A stretch of 64,000 bases of DNA from Paraburkholderia fungorum (GTDB lineage Bacteria > Pseudomonadota > Gammaproteobacteria > Burkholderiales > Burkholderiaceae), in contig NZ_FNKP01000002.1 in the NCBI RefSeq assembly GCF_900099835.1, forward strand, positions 2,542,001-2,606,000. The letters run 5' to 3'. Position 1 is the first letter of the stretch. The number at the start of each line of letters is the position of its first letter. The translations under genes and the position numbers were made by a program. Positions 39,198 through 49,560 of the stretch are shown piece after piece. Under the pieces are notes generated by a model. It was not told the origin of the DNA, did no database searches, and was given only the letters and a program-made list of their open reading frames with translations.

Positions 39198-40109
39198 TCA
39201 GACCGCCGTTCCAAGCATCGCGGGAATCTCGGCGACCAGCGCGTCGATCGCGCAGCGCGTCTTCAGCGCGAGGTAGCGGCTCGCCGGCCACACCGCGTGA
39301 ATGTCCTGCGACGGCCGGAAACAGTTGTCCATCACCGTCACGAGTTCGCCGCGTGTTGCGTGGCGCGCTAGCAGCCAGCTAGGCAGCCACGCCAGCCCGA
39401 ACCCGGCAAGCGCGGCGTCCACGATGCCCTGCATGTCGTCGAAACCCAGTTGCGGCTGAACTTGCGCGCGGCGAATCTGCCCGTCGGAATCGACCACGTC
39501 CCACGGTTGGGCCGTTCCGGCGCGCAAGTAGGCGATCACCGCGTGTCCGCGCAATTCGTCGACGTTACGCGGTGTGCCATGCCGCGCCAGATACGCGGGC
39601 GACGCGCCGATGCTCGCGTGCTGCATGCCGAGCTTGCGGGCCGCGAGGCTCGCGCTGTCGGCGAGCGGCCCGACACGCACGGCCAGATCGAAACCTTCTT
39701 CGATCACATCGACAAAGCGGTCGGTAATCGAAATGTCGATCTTCAATTGCGGATGTTTGCGCGCGAGTTCGAGCAGCACCGGCGCGACGCAATGATGACC
39801 AAAGGCCTGCGGCACGCTGACCCGCAAGCGCCCTCGGGGCTCGCGCCGCCCCGAATCGAGATCGGCTTCGGCGGCTTCGAGTTCGGCCAGCGCGCGCACG
39901 CAGCGATCGTAATAAGCCTGACCGTCTTCGGTGAGGCTCTGGCTGCGCGTCGTGCGGTTCAGCAGACGCACGCCGAGCCGCTTTTCGAGCCGCACGATCA
40001 CCTTGCCGACCGCCGAACGCGTCAGGTTCATGCGTTCGGCCGCCAGCGCAAAGCTGCCGGTTTCGACGACGCGAACGAAGGTCGTCACTCCATCAAGGAT
40101 GTCGCTCAT
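39198..40109 (-). CDS. LysR family transcriptional regulator
   Basis: A 303-residue LysR protein with helix-turn-helix MSDILDGVTTFVRVVETGSFALAAERMN and effector domain. It is divergent from a DHA2 efflux pump 139 bases away, the common LysR-pump arrangement. A CTCATGAG palindrome lies in the gap near 40142. Confidence 0.9.
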   Translation of the reverse strand: MSDILDGVTTFVRVVETGSFALAAERMNLTRSAVGKVIVRLEKRLGVRLLNRTTRSQSLTEDGQAYYDRCVRALAELEAAEADLDSGRREPRGRLRVSVPQAFGHHCVAPVLLELARKHPQLKIDISITDRFVDVIEEGFDLAVRVGPLADSASLAARKLGMQHASIGASPAYLARHGTPRNVDELRGHAVIAYLRAGTAQPWDVVDSDGQIRRAQVQPQLGFDDMQGIVDAALAGFGLAWLPSWLLARHATRGELVTVMDNCFRPSQDIHAVWPASRYLALKTRCAIDALVAEIPAMLGTAV

Positions 40110-40248
40110 ATTTCTCGCCAGATTTCTTCATTATTGGTTCCTCATGAGACGCATTAACAGGATTTACATGCGCCAATGGGGACTTGGATTCCCTCTATAT
40201 TACTCATTCACGAATGGCCAAGGCCATCGACCATTGAGGTGAGAATCC

Positions 40249-41964
<1,716 letters not shown>

Positions 41965-42061
41965 CGCTAAGCTAAAACTGAAACTGAAGCGCCCGGCGGG
42001 CCGATTTCAGCGGCTTGCCGCGCGCTTCGTTCCGCAACGGCGCCCGGCAAGCGCTCGCGCC

Positions 42062-42733
42062 TCACCGCCGACGCACGCGCCCTCCGCAATACTCCGGGCC
42101 GGTCACTCCGCGATTACTCGCGTCGAGACAATCGACGCAATGTCTCTCCGCGTCGCGCACCATGAAATGCACCTGCGTTTGCGACACATCGAGCGCGCGC
42201 GCCGTGTGTTCCAGCGTTTCCTCGCGCACGCGCACCATTTCGAATGCGGTGCGGCTGCGCGGCGGCAATTGCTCCAGCGCGTTGAAGACTTGCCGCAACG
42301 CGTCCCGCGCGAGGATTGCGTCTTCCGGCGATGGCGCGTGCAACTCGTTTTCTTCGGCGCAACAGGTTGGCTCATCGCAGCCCTCCTGACTCTGGCGACG
42401 GCAAACATCGATCGCCGCGTTATGCACCATGCGGGTCACGTACGCGACCGGCTGACGCACGGCGTCCTGTTGCCGGAAGTCGACAAGCTTGATGAAGACA
42501 TCGTGGACCACGTCCTCGGCGAGACTCGCGCAACCGATCAGGTCGTGAGCCAGTTGAACCAGCGCCGGACGATTGTCGATCAGCACGTCGAGCAGGGTGC
42601 CCTTCTCCCATGCCACGCCATCGGACGCACCGCGCGTGCGACGCGCCACTGACGTGCAGGCGCTCCCCGCGCTGAGAACCGGCTTCCTTGGTAATGCTGT
42701 TGAAGGCTCCTGCCGGACCAGCACCTCAGCCAT
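42062..42733 (-). CDS. ECF sigma factor of the FecI/OrbS type
   Basis: A 223-residue extracytoplasmic-function sigma factor. Region 2 includes LAEDVVHDVFIKLVDF and region 4 includes ALDVSQTQVHFMVRDAERHC. The whole protein resembles, from memory, OrbS/MbaS of Burkholderia, which start siderophore (ornibactin/malleobactin) genes and lack an anti-sigma partner. No siderophore genes and no fecR lie in this window. A candidate Fur box upstream supports iron control. It may therefore act in trans on a remote cluster. Confidence 0.8.
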   Translation of the reverse strand: MAEVLVRQEPSTALPRKPVLSAGSACTSVARRTRGASDGVAWEKGTLLDVLIDNRPALVQLAHDLIGCASLAEDVVHDVFIKLVDFRQQDAVRQPVAYVTRMVHNAAIDVCRRQSQEGCDEPTCCAEENELHAPSPEDAILARDALRQVFNALEQLPPRSRTAFEMVRVREETLEHTARALDVSQTQVHFMVRDAERHCVDCLDASNRGVTGPEYCGGRVRRR

Positions 42734-43213
42734 GAATTCGCTCCCGCTGTTTTCAAAGGACAGAACGTCAATTTATCGTAAACGCGAATCATTCTCAAAC
42801 ACGAATTCAATTGGCATGGGTTTCGTGGACTTCGATCCCCTCTCGACAGGTGCCGTTGAGCGTGCCAACCGGACGGTTAGTCAGTGGCAAGTGCAGACTC
42901 TTTCGCAACCTTATTCGCGGCGCATTGGCTTGTGGCGCGAGTCAGCCCGGCGCGTGGAGCAAATCGACCCGAATCTGGTACAACTGAAGGCTGTACCGAA
43001 ATTGTGGATATTCCTGCATCGATTGGAGCAAGCGAGCAGGAGCGTGCCTCCGCCGACGCCACACGCGCCGCCTGCGTCGTATTCGGCAGAGCGCCCAGTT
43101 TCGACACGCATAAAAATGCAGTCGCCGCGCCCGGCCCCGCGACGACAAACCGTATGGATAACCCGGGTGCCGGACGTCCAAACGCCGGCCGGCCCGCCTT
43201 GATGGAGTGATAG
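42734..43213. other. Intergenic region between the sigma gene and the monooxygenase gene
   Basis: Apart from the Fur-box candidate, about 480 bases show no convincing gene. Two overlapping plus-strand frames (42573-43202 and 42884-43210) lack ribosome binding sites and domain features and are not called. Confidence 0.4.
42778..42796. promoter_or_regulatory. Candidate Fur box upstream of the ECF sigma gene
   Basis: The 19 bases at 42778-42796 match the Fur consensus at about 13 positions, with one strong half AATCATTCTC. They lie 45-63 bases before the sigma-factor start codon, overlapping the expected promoter. Confidence 0.5.
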
Positions 43214-43522
43214 ATGGCTGATGCTTACCTGCAGGTGATCGCGCATTACTACGCCAAGCCCGGCAACGGCGACGCGCTCGTGGCACCGCTCACGGAACTG
43301 GCGGTGGCTACCCGCACCGAGCCCGCCAACCTGTACTACGAATTTTTCCGCTCGCCGCTCGATCCCGATCACTTCGTGATCCTGGAGGAGTACAGCGACG
43401 CCAACGGTCTCTCCGCGCATCGCGAGACCGAGCATTTTCAGCGCCTGGGATTCGGCACCATCATTCCGCTGCTCGACCGGCGCGAAGTGTCGAGCCACAT
43501 GGTGCCGGGAGACCCGGCATGA
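43214..43522 (+). CDS. Antibiotic-biosynthesis-monooxygenase (ABM) domain protein
   Basis: A 102-residue single-domain ferredoxin-like protein of the ABM/YgiN type: MADAYLQVIAHYYAKPGNGDALVAPL, then YYEFFRSPLDPDHFVILEEYSDANGLSAH with the typical edge-strand and HxxTEHF segment. Such dimers act as cofactor-free quinol monooxygenases. It overlaps the Fe-alcohol dehydrogenase gene by four bases (ATGA), so both are translated together and probably act on one aromatic or quinone metabolite. Confidence 0.85.
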   Translation: MADAYLQVIAHYYAKPGNGDALVAPLTELAVATRTEPANLYYEFFRSPLDPDHFVILEEYSDANGLSAHRETEHFQRLGFGTIIPLLDRREVSSHMVPGDPA

Positions 43523-44682
43523 TGAACACGTTCAGGTTTCAAACCGTTCCGACGATGGTCGTCGAGTTCGGCGCTGCTCGCCGGCTCGGCGCGTTGCTGC
43601 GCGGACAATTTCCGGCGCTCACGCGCGTCTGCGTGGTCACCGATGGTTTCCTGCACAAGAGCGGCCTGCTGAACCCCGCGCTCGCCGATCTTGCCGCGCA
43701 CGGCTGGGACGCGATCGTCATCGATGACGTCATCGCCGATCCGCCCGAACACATCGTGCTCGACGCAACGTCGCGCGCGCGGCACGCCGGCGCGGAGATC
43801 GTGCTGGGCCTTGGCGGCGGATCGTCGATGGACGTCGCAAAGCTGATCGCCGTGCTCGCGCCGCAGCAACAGCAGGCGCTCAGCGAAATGTATGGCGTGA
43901 ACAAGGTCAGCGTGTCGCGTCTGCCGCTCGTGCAGATGCCGACGACCGCTGGCACCGGCTCCGAAGTGACCGCCGTGTCGATTGTCACGGTCGGCGAGGC
44001 GAAGAAGATGGGCGTGGTCGCGCCGCAACTGATCGCCGATCTCGCGATTCTCGACGCGGAACTCACGCTCGGCCTGCCGGTGGCGGCGACTGCGGCGACC
44101 GGCGTCGATGCGATGGTCCATGCGATCGAGGCGTACACGTCCGCGCATCTGAAGAATCCGATTTCCGACCTGCTCGCGGTGAAGGCGCTCGATCTGCTGT
44201 CGCGCAATCTGCTGCGTGCGTGCGAGGACGGCCAGAATCGCAACGCGCGCGAAGCGATGTTGCTCGGCGCGACCTTTGCGGGCCAGGCGTTCGCCAATTC
44301 GCCGGTTGCCGCCGTGCATGCGCTGGCTTATCCGATCGGCGGCATTTATCACGTGCCGCATGGTCTTTCGAATGCGCTGGTGCTGCCGCACGTGCTGCGC
44401 TTCAACGCCGACGCGGCGGCACATCTTTACGCCGAACTCGCCGATGTGGTGGTGCCGGGCGTGACGGGCAGTGTCGAGAGCAAGACGGCGGCGCTAATTG
44501 AGCGGCTCGAACAGATGATCGCGGCAACCGCGATTCCGGCGCGGCTGCGCGATGTCGGGATCGAACGTGACGGCCTCGAACGAATGGCCGCCGATGCGAT
44601 GTTGCAGACGCGGCTGCTGGTGAACAATCCGCGGCCGGTTAGCGAGCAGGATGCGTTGGAGATTTATCTCGCGGCGTTTTGA
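43519..44682 (+). CDS. Iron-containing alcohol dehydrogenase (group III)
   Basis: A 387-residue enzyme with GGGSSMD (NAD-binding) and the iron ligands in GVDAMVHAIEAY (Asp, His) and in the HALAYPIGGIYHVPHG block (two His). It converts an alcohol to an aldehyde or ketone or the reverse; maleylacetate reductases belong to the same superfamily, and the ABM partner makes an aromatic pathway possible. Start overlaps the ABM stop. Confidence 0.9.
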   Translation: MMNTFRFQTVPTMVVEFGAARRLGALLRGQFPALTRVCVVTDGFLHKSGLLNPALADLAAHGWDAIVIDDVIADPPEHIVLDATSRARHAGAEIVLGLGGGSSMDVAKLIAVLAPQQQQALSEMYGVNKVSVSRLPLVQMPTTAGTGSEVTAVSIVTVGEAKKMGVVAPQLIADLAILDAELTLGLPVAATAATGVDAMVHAIEAYTSAHLKNPISDLLAVKALDLLSRNLLRACEDGQNRNAREAMLLGATFAGQAFANSPVAAVHALAYPIGGIYHVPHGLSNALVLPHVLRFNADAAAHLYAELADVVVPGVTGSVESKTAALIERLEQMIAATAIPARLRDVGIERDGLERMAADAMLQTRLLVNNPRPVSEQDALEIYLAAF

Positions 44683-44791
44683 TCGCGGCGTTTTCATTGC
44701 AACGTTTAGTTGCCGGGTTTCGTTGCTGCGTTTCTGGATGGGAGCCGCTAACCGGGGGATGGCGGCTTTACACCGTTACGCATAACTCGAA

Positions 44792-44802
44792 CGTTACGTA
44801 GC
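44792..44802. promoter_or_regulatory. CGTTACGTAGC motif upstream of the GTS-repeat lipoprotein
   Basis: The same 11 bases recur at 49561-49571 upstream of the degenerate EAL gene, and CGTTACGTAACG occurs at 48497-48508. Here it lies about 180 bases before the start codon at 44981, with a related CGTTACG at 44774. The remaining 44683-44980 gap is AT-rich promoter-like DNA. Confidence 0.4.
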
Positions 44803-44980
44803 ACGGCGTGGAACATGGCATCACCGCCACTCGCGAAAAGCGGTTTTCCACGCTGAATATTCCTTACTTTTTATTACTCTCCGAATATCTGTTTGCCGAT
44901 CGCTAAATCGACGCGATAAAACACGTTTGGCGTGCAATTTGCGTTGATGTCCCCATCAACAGTCGTTCAACGGGGACATC

Positions 44981-46987
44981 ATGCAAAAATTTGCCGGTCG
45001 GACAGCCATCGCGGTGGCGACATCTACGTTACTCGCGCTCTATGGCTGCGGGTCCACGCTTACGACGCCGAGTAGCGGGCTTGGTGGGAGTAATTTGTCG
45101 GGTACTTCTGGCACCTCGGGCACCTCAGGTACTTCGGGCACTTCGGGTACTTCGGGTACTTCGGGTACTTCGGGTACTTCGGGTACTTCGGGTACTTCCG
45201 GTACTTCCGGTACTTCCGGTACTTCGGGCACTTCGGGTACTTCGGGTACTTCGGGCACTTCGGGCACTTCGGGCACTTCGGGCACTTCGGGCACTTCGGG
45301 TACTTCGGGTACGTCGGGCACTTCGGGTACGTCGGGCACTTCGGGTACGTCGGGCACGTCGGGTACGTCGGGCACGTCGGGCACGTCGGGCACGTCGGGC
45401 ACGTCGGGCACCTCGGGCACTTCGGGCACCTCGGGCACTTCGGGCACTTCGGGCACCTCGGGTACCTCGGGTACCTCGGGTACCTCGGGTACCTCGGGTA
45501 CCTCGGGTACCTCGGGTACGTCAGGTACTTCGGGTACGTCAGGTACCTCGGGTACCTCGGGTACCTCGGGTACGTCAGGCACTTCGGGCACCTCGGGCAC
45601 TTCGGGCACTTCGGGCACTTCGGGCACTTCGGGCACTTCGGGCACTTCGGGCACCTCGGGCACTTCGGGCACCTCGGGCACTTCGGGCACCTCGGGCACC
45701 TCGGGTACTTCGGGTACTTCGGGTACTTCGGGTACTTCGGGTACTTCGGGTACTTCGGGTACTTCGGGTACTTCGGGCACTTCAGGCACCTCAGGCACCT
45801 CCTCCACCCCACTCGGCAACATCCTCACCAACGCCAGCAATCTCATCACCGCCGTGGGCACCACCGTCTCCGATACCGGCACGAAGGTCACCGGCACATC
45901 GGTCCCCGGCCTCAACGGCGCGACGACGGCCAACCTCGGCACCGCCGTCACCGATCTCGGCAACGGCGTGAAAGCCTTGGGCGCAGGTACAGTTGCCGGT
46001 CTCGGCACGCTCGGCAGCTCGGCCAATCCGCTCGGACCCACGCTGACGTCCACCTCCACCGTCGTCTCGGATGCCGGCTCTGCGGTCAAGGCCGTCGGCG
46101 GCGTCGTGACGAGCCTCGGCAGCGGCCCCCTCGCCCCGCTCGCACCGGTGACATCGACCTTGGGCAGCGTCGTCGGCGGAGTCGGCTCGGGTGTCATCGC
46201 GGTCGGCTCGGGGCTGAACAAAGCGCTCTCCAGCGGCTCCGTTCAGCAGATCGAGACGCAACTCAGTTCGGCGATCAACCCGATCACCCTCACCGTCTCC
46301 AATACGACGCAAACGATCGGTAACGCCACCGGACTGGGCGCGCCGCTCAACAACCTGCTCGGCACGCTCGGCAACGGACTCAGTTCGGCTGGCGCGAAGG
46401 TGTCCGGCGCGACAGGTAATCAGCTCGGCAAGGATGTCGGGGGAATCGTGAGCCAGTTGGGGAATACGGTCACCAGCACGGGCGGCCTGCTCACCGGCGC
46501 GACGACCAACCCGCTCGCGCCGCTCACGGGCGTACTCGGCGGACTGGGCGGCAGCGGCACCGGCGGCGCGATCTCCATTCCGCCGTTGACCGGCCTGCTC
46601 GGCAATCTCGGTAATCTCGGCTCGCTCGGCGGAACGGGCGGCACCGGCGGCGCAACCGGCCTCGGCGGCCTGCTCAGCCCGATCACGGGCCTGCTCGGCA
46701 AGGGCGGCGCCACAGGCACGACCAACCCGCTCGCGCCGGTCGTCAATCTGGTCGGCTCGCTGACGGTGACCGTCACCGGCGGTATCAGCGCAACCGCAGG
46801 CAGCGGCACCACGACGACCACGACGCAAAACGGCTCGACGTCCAATCCGCTGACCACGCTCATCAGCGGCCTCACGGGTGGCACCGCTAGCGGCACCGGC
46901 AACACGTCGACCAGCAAGAACCCGCTCGCGCCGGTGACGAACCTGGTCGGCGGATTGCTCGGCGGCGTCACGGCAGCGGGCAAATAG
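44981..46987 (+). CDS. Collagen-like lipoprotein with 78 Gly-Thr-Ser repeats
   Basis: A 668-residue lipoprotein. The signal peptide ends in a lipobox LYGC (Cys about 23). Residues 41-274 are 78 uninterrupted GTS triplets, a Gly-X-Y pattern able in principle to form a collagen-like triple helix, although Pro is absent. The remaining about 390 residues are Gly, Ser, Thr, Asn and Leu rich with repeated VTxLGxGVxxxG and NPLAPV motifs, and may anchor or present the repeat. Burkholderia collagen-like (Bucl) proteins are known, so the class is not new, but this Thr-Ser-only tract is extreme. It is followed by an ICMT-like methyltransferase gene. Confidence 0.85.
   Translation: MQKFAGRTAIAVATSTLLALYGCGSTLTTPSSGLGGSNLSGTSGTSGTSGTSGTSGTSGTSGTSGTSGTSGTSGTSGTSGTSGTSGTSGTSGTSGTSGTSGTSGTSGTSGTSGTSGTSGTSGTSGTSGTSGTSGTSGTSGTSGTSGTSGTSGTSGTSGTSGTSGTSGTSGTSGTSGTSGTSGTSGTSGTSGTSGTSGTSGTSGTSGTSGTSGTSGTSGTSGTSGTSGTSGTSGTSGTSGTSGTSGTSGTSGTSGTSGTSGTSGTSGTSGTSGTSSTPLGNILTNASNLITAVGTTVSDTGTKVTGTSVPGLNGATTANLGTAVTDLGNGVKALGAGTVAGLGTLGSSANPLGPTLTSTSTVVSDAGSAVKAVGGVVTSLGSGPLAPLAPVTSTLGSVVGGVGSGVIAVGSGLNKALSSGSVQQIETQLSSAINPITLTVSNTTQTIGNATGLGAPLNNLLGTLGNGLSSAGAKVSGATGNQLGKDVGGIVSQLGNTVTSTGGLLTGATTNPLAPLTGVLGGLGGSGTGGAISIPPLTGLLGNLGNLGSLGGTGGTGGATGLGGLLSPITGLLGKGGATGTTNPLAPVVNLVGSLTVTVTGGISATAGSGTTTTTTQNGSTSNPLTTLISGLTGGTASGTGNTSTSKNPLAPVTNLVGGLLGGVTAAGK
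45101..45802 (+). repeat. 78 copies of a 9-base GGN-ACN-TCN repeat
   Basis: 702 bases of perfect codon-triplet periodicity. The units fall in runs of the same synonymous form (for example GGTACTTCG, then GGTACTTCC, GGCACTTCG, GGCACGTCG, GGTACCTCG, GGCACTTCG and again GGTACTTCG), the pattern left by local slippage. All changes are synonymous for Gly-Thr-Ser. Confidence 0.95.
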
Positions 46988-47016
46988 GCATCACATCAAA
47001 GCGTTACTTCGATAAA

Positions 47017-47051
47017 GCGGCCGGGCGTCAAAAAATCAACAGCCCGGCCGC
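47017..47051 (+). other. Intercistronic hairpin between the lipoprotein and methyltransferase genes
   Basis: GCGGCCGGGC (47017-47026) pairs with GCCCGGCCGC (47042-47051) across a 15-base A-rich loop, just 27 bases before the next start codon. There is no T-tract, so read-through is likely; it may set relative expression. Confidence 0.55.
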
Positions 47052-47077
47052 CTCAGTGTCATGACTACGAGGATGAC

Positions 47078-48343
47078 ATGAACTCCACTTTCGAAACCGT
47101 CGCGCCCATCCACGACCCACGGCCGCGTTCGGCCACGCCGTTTCCGGTCGGCCTGCTCGGCATCGCAGCCGGCCTGCTCTCACTCTGGCTGCTGCGCGAC
47201 ACGCCTGCACTGAACGGTGCGACTCGCGGCACGATCGCCAGTCTCGCGATCATCGCGACCATCGCCGCCTATGAGCTTTTTGTCGCGCGCGTCTATCTGC
47301 GCCCGAGCGCCGGGCTCGCGAGCACCGCGCTGCGCCCGCTGAGCATTGCGCGCGTCGGTTTGCGGCTGGGCGCACTGGCTTCGATCTATGCCGGCATCGG
47401 CCTGCTCTACTGGCTATTGCCCGAATATCACGGCGCGTTCTACGACCCGTTCTGGTCGCTGATCCGCACGCTTGCACCGTACGTCGCCGTCGCCGCGCCG
47501 TTTTACTTTGCGTGGATGGACCGGCGTCAGCGGGAAACCGACGACGCGTATCTCGTATGGGCGCGCCTGCTGTTTCGCGGAGAGCGCCCGTCGAACTGGA
47601 AGCCGGTGCGCGAAATGCTGGCGGGCTGGATGGTGAAGGCGTTCTTCCTGCCGCTGATGACCGTCTACCTGTCGACCAACGCGGATCATCTCAATGCATC
47701 GCTGACAACCGCGCTCGACGCGCCGTTCTCGCTCGCGTCGTTCCGCTTCATGTACGACCTGTCGTTTGCAATGGACCTGATGTTCGGCACCGTCGGCTAT
47801 CTATGCACCTTTCGTATTCTCGACAGCCACGTACGCAGCGCGGAACCGACCACGCTCGGCTGGCTGGTTGCGCTTATCTGTTATCAGCCGTTCTGGTCGC
47901 TGATTTCAAACCAGTACATTCACTACGAAGGCTCGGTGTTCTGGGACAACTGGCTGATCTCGCTGCCGCTCGTGCGGATCGCGTGGGGCGCGGTGATCGT
48001 CGCGCTGCTGCTGTGCTATGCGCTCGCCACGATCTCGTTCGGCTTGCGGTTTTCCAACCTGACCAATCGCGGGATTATTACTTCGGGACCCTATCGATTT
48101 ACGAAGCACCCGGCGTATATCACGAAGAATCTGGCGTACTGGATGATCTCGGTGCCGTTCATCGAACCATTGGGATGGAAGGTGGCGATCATGCATTGCG
48201 CGTCGCTGGTGGCGGTGAATCTGCTGTATCTGGTACGCGCGAAAACCGAGGAAAAGCACTTGATGAACGACCCGGACTATCGCGCGTACGCAGAGTGGAT
48301 TGCGCGTAATGGGTTGATAGCGAAGCTGTCGCGCGTCTTTTGA
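47078..48343 (+). CDS. Polytopic ICMT/phospholipid-methyltransferase-like membrane protein
   Basis: A 421-residue multi-pass inner-membrane protein. The C-terminal third carries the isoprenylcysteine methyltransferase-like block: GIITSGPYRFTKHPAYITKN (RHPxY-type SAM-binding motif) and RAKTEEKHLMNDPDYRAY (the EE..L motif). The N-terminal about 250 residues with several helices are unusual for this family. It follows the lipoprotein gene by 90 bases, so it may act on the same envelope pathway, but bacterial substrates of this family are mostly unknown. Confidence 0.75.
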   Translation: MNSTFETVAPIHDPRPRSATPFPVGLLGIAAGLLSLWLLRDTPALNGATRGTIASLAIIATIAAYELFVARVYLRPSAGLASTALRPLSIARVGLRLGALASIYAGIGLLYWLLPEYHGAFYDPFWSLIRTLAPYVAVAAPFYFAWMDRRQRETDDAYLVWARLLFRGERPSNWKPVREMLAGWMVKAFFLPLMTVYLSTNADHLNASLTTALDAPFSLASFRFMYDLSFAMDLMFGTVGYLCTFRILDSHVRSAEPTTLGWLVALICYQPFWSLISNQYIHYEGSVFWDNWLISLPLVRIAWGAVIVALLLCYALATISFGLRFSNLTNRGIITSGPYRFTKHPAYITKNLAYWMISVPFIEPLGWKVAIMHCASLVAVNLLYLVRAKTEEKHLMNDPDYRAYAEWIARNGLIAKLSRVF

Positions 48344-48451
48344 GCAGCACGCGGGCTTATCGAATGATGTAGCCCGATTCAACGCCCGCGTTATTTTCCT
48401 GCGCCTGCAAACAGCGATTCGCATTCGACTGCGGTACACCTGAAAACAAAA

Positions 48452-48479
48452 AGCTCGATGCAGAGGAATGCATCGAGCT
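48452..48479 (-). terminator. Terminator of the EAL gene, minus strand
   Basis: AGCTCGATGCA and TGCATCGAGCT pair around a 6-base loop, and the plus-strand AAAACAAAAA before them gives a T-rich tract on the minus strand. Confidence 0.8.
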
Positions 48480-48496
48480 ACCACGCCTTCAGGCGA

Positions 48497-48508
48497 CGTT
48501 ACGTAACG
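48497..48508. promoter_or_regulatory. Perfect CGTTACGTAACG palindrome
   Basis: A 12-base palindrome immediately downstream of the EAL stop codon, sharing the core of the motif seen at 44792 and 49561. Its place between two convergent ends argues against a promoter role here, but it could still bind the same protein. Confidence 0.35.
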
Positions 48509-48517
48509 GACTATGGC

Positions 48518-49381
48518 TTACGCCACCGCCTTCCTCAACCCCGCCTGCGGACGCGAAAACACAAATCCCTGCGCCAGCGCATCGGGCCACTTGCTCAACC
48601 ACTGCAACTGGTCCTTCGTATCCACACCGTCGACCACTACCCGCATTCCCAGCGAATGCAGCAGGTCCAGCAACGATGCCATCACCGCACACGCGCGCCT
48701 GTCGCGCGGCACCGCGCTCATCAATTCGCGCGCAATCGTGATGGTGTCCACATCGAGCGCGCCCAGCAGCGCCAGCGACGACGCCCCACTCCCCCACTTG
48801 CCCAGCGACAAGCCGACGCCCGCATCGCGAAGACCCTCAGTCAGCGTGCGCAAGGTCAGCAATTTTGCCGCTTCAGCGCTATCGGTCACTTCAATTTCAA
48901 ACAGATCGAGCGGTACGCCGTAAGACTCAGCCACGCGCGCGAGATCGTCGGCGAACGAATCGAGCAACGCGATTTGCGCGGGCACTGTGATCGCAACCGG
49001 CTGCATCGGCAGGTTTGCGTCGAGGCATGCACGCAATTCACGGCATACGCTATCGACGACGAAAGCCGCCATTTCACGCGCAACCTGCGGGTTCTCAAGC
49101 GGCATATTGACGATGCCGGGAAGCAGCAGCCCATAGTCGGGATGCGCCCAGCGAACCTGCGCTTCGAGCCGTGCCAGTGCGCCATCATTCGTACGATAAG
49201 CACCTTGAAACACGAGATGAAATTCGCCCGCGCGCAAGCCGTCGCATACCCGGCTTTCGAGTTCGCTGAGTCCCATCGACGGATCGCTGGAGATTTGTGG
49301 ATCGTTGGCAACGCTTTCGACGGTCGGCATGGTGAACGAGCGTGCGAGCGAGACGTGTCTGGAATAGTCGAGCGTGTGCAT
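48518..49381 (-). CDS. Degenerate EAL domain protein, probably non-catalytic
   Basis: A 287-residue EAL-fold protein without a GGDEF partner or membrane segment. The phosphodiesterase motifs are eroded: EAL reads EAQ (73-75), the Asn of the first metal site is Thr in AITVPAQ, DDFGTG reads GKWGSG, the KxD lysine block is DVDTITI and EGVET reads DGVDT. Only the first Glu and the QGFVFSRP end remain. It likely binds c-di-GMP or a protein rather than cleaving it. A possible start at 49330 exists; 49381 is kept. A terminator follows. Confidence 0.8.
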   Translation of the reverse strand: MHTLDYSRHVSLARSFTMPTVESVANDPQISSDPSMGLSELESRVCDGLRAGEFHLVFQGAYRTNDGALARLEAQVRWAHPDYGLLLPGIVNMPLENPQVAREMAAFVVDSVCRELRACLDANLPMQPVAITVPAQIALLDSFADDLARVAESYGVPLDLFEIEVTDSAEAAKLLTLRTLTEGLRDAGVGLSLGKWGSGASSLALLGALDVDTITIARELMSAVPRDRRACAVMASLLDLLHSLGMRVVVDGVDTKDQLQWLSKWPDALAQGFVFSRPQAGLRKAVA

Positions 49382-49560
49382 GGCAAATGGCGATTTCTTT
49401 TAACCCGGCCAACCTACGCACATGTCGTGCCAGTCGGCGCAATTTAGCCACGGAGCGCACGCTTAATTCGCTGAAAGTGCCGTCTACATTGCGGTTCACG
49501 ACTTATTCGCGAATCGGTTGCTGCGTTACCCTTTCTCGCCAAACGTTTGCGTTTCGCTCA

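Noticed and set aside
42884..43210. 108-residue frame before the ABM gene
   Set aside because: No ribosome binding site or recognisable feature; ends just before the ABM start by chance.
45040..46221. Long antisense frame across the GTS repeat (Pro-Glu-Val repeats)
   Set aside because: It is an automatic shadow of the 9-base repeat, which is open in all frames; it has no start signal and no signal peptide.
47017..47051. Hairpin considered as terminator of the lipoprotein gene
   Set aside because: Stem is strong but no T-tract follows, and the next start codon is 27 bases away.
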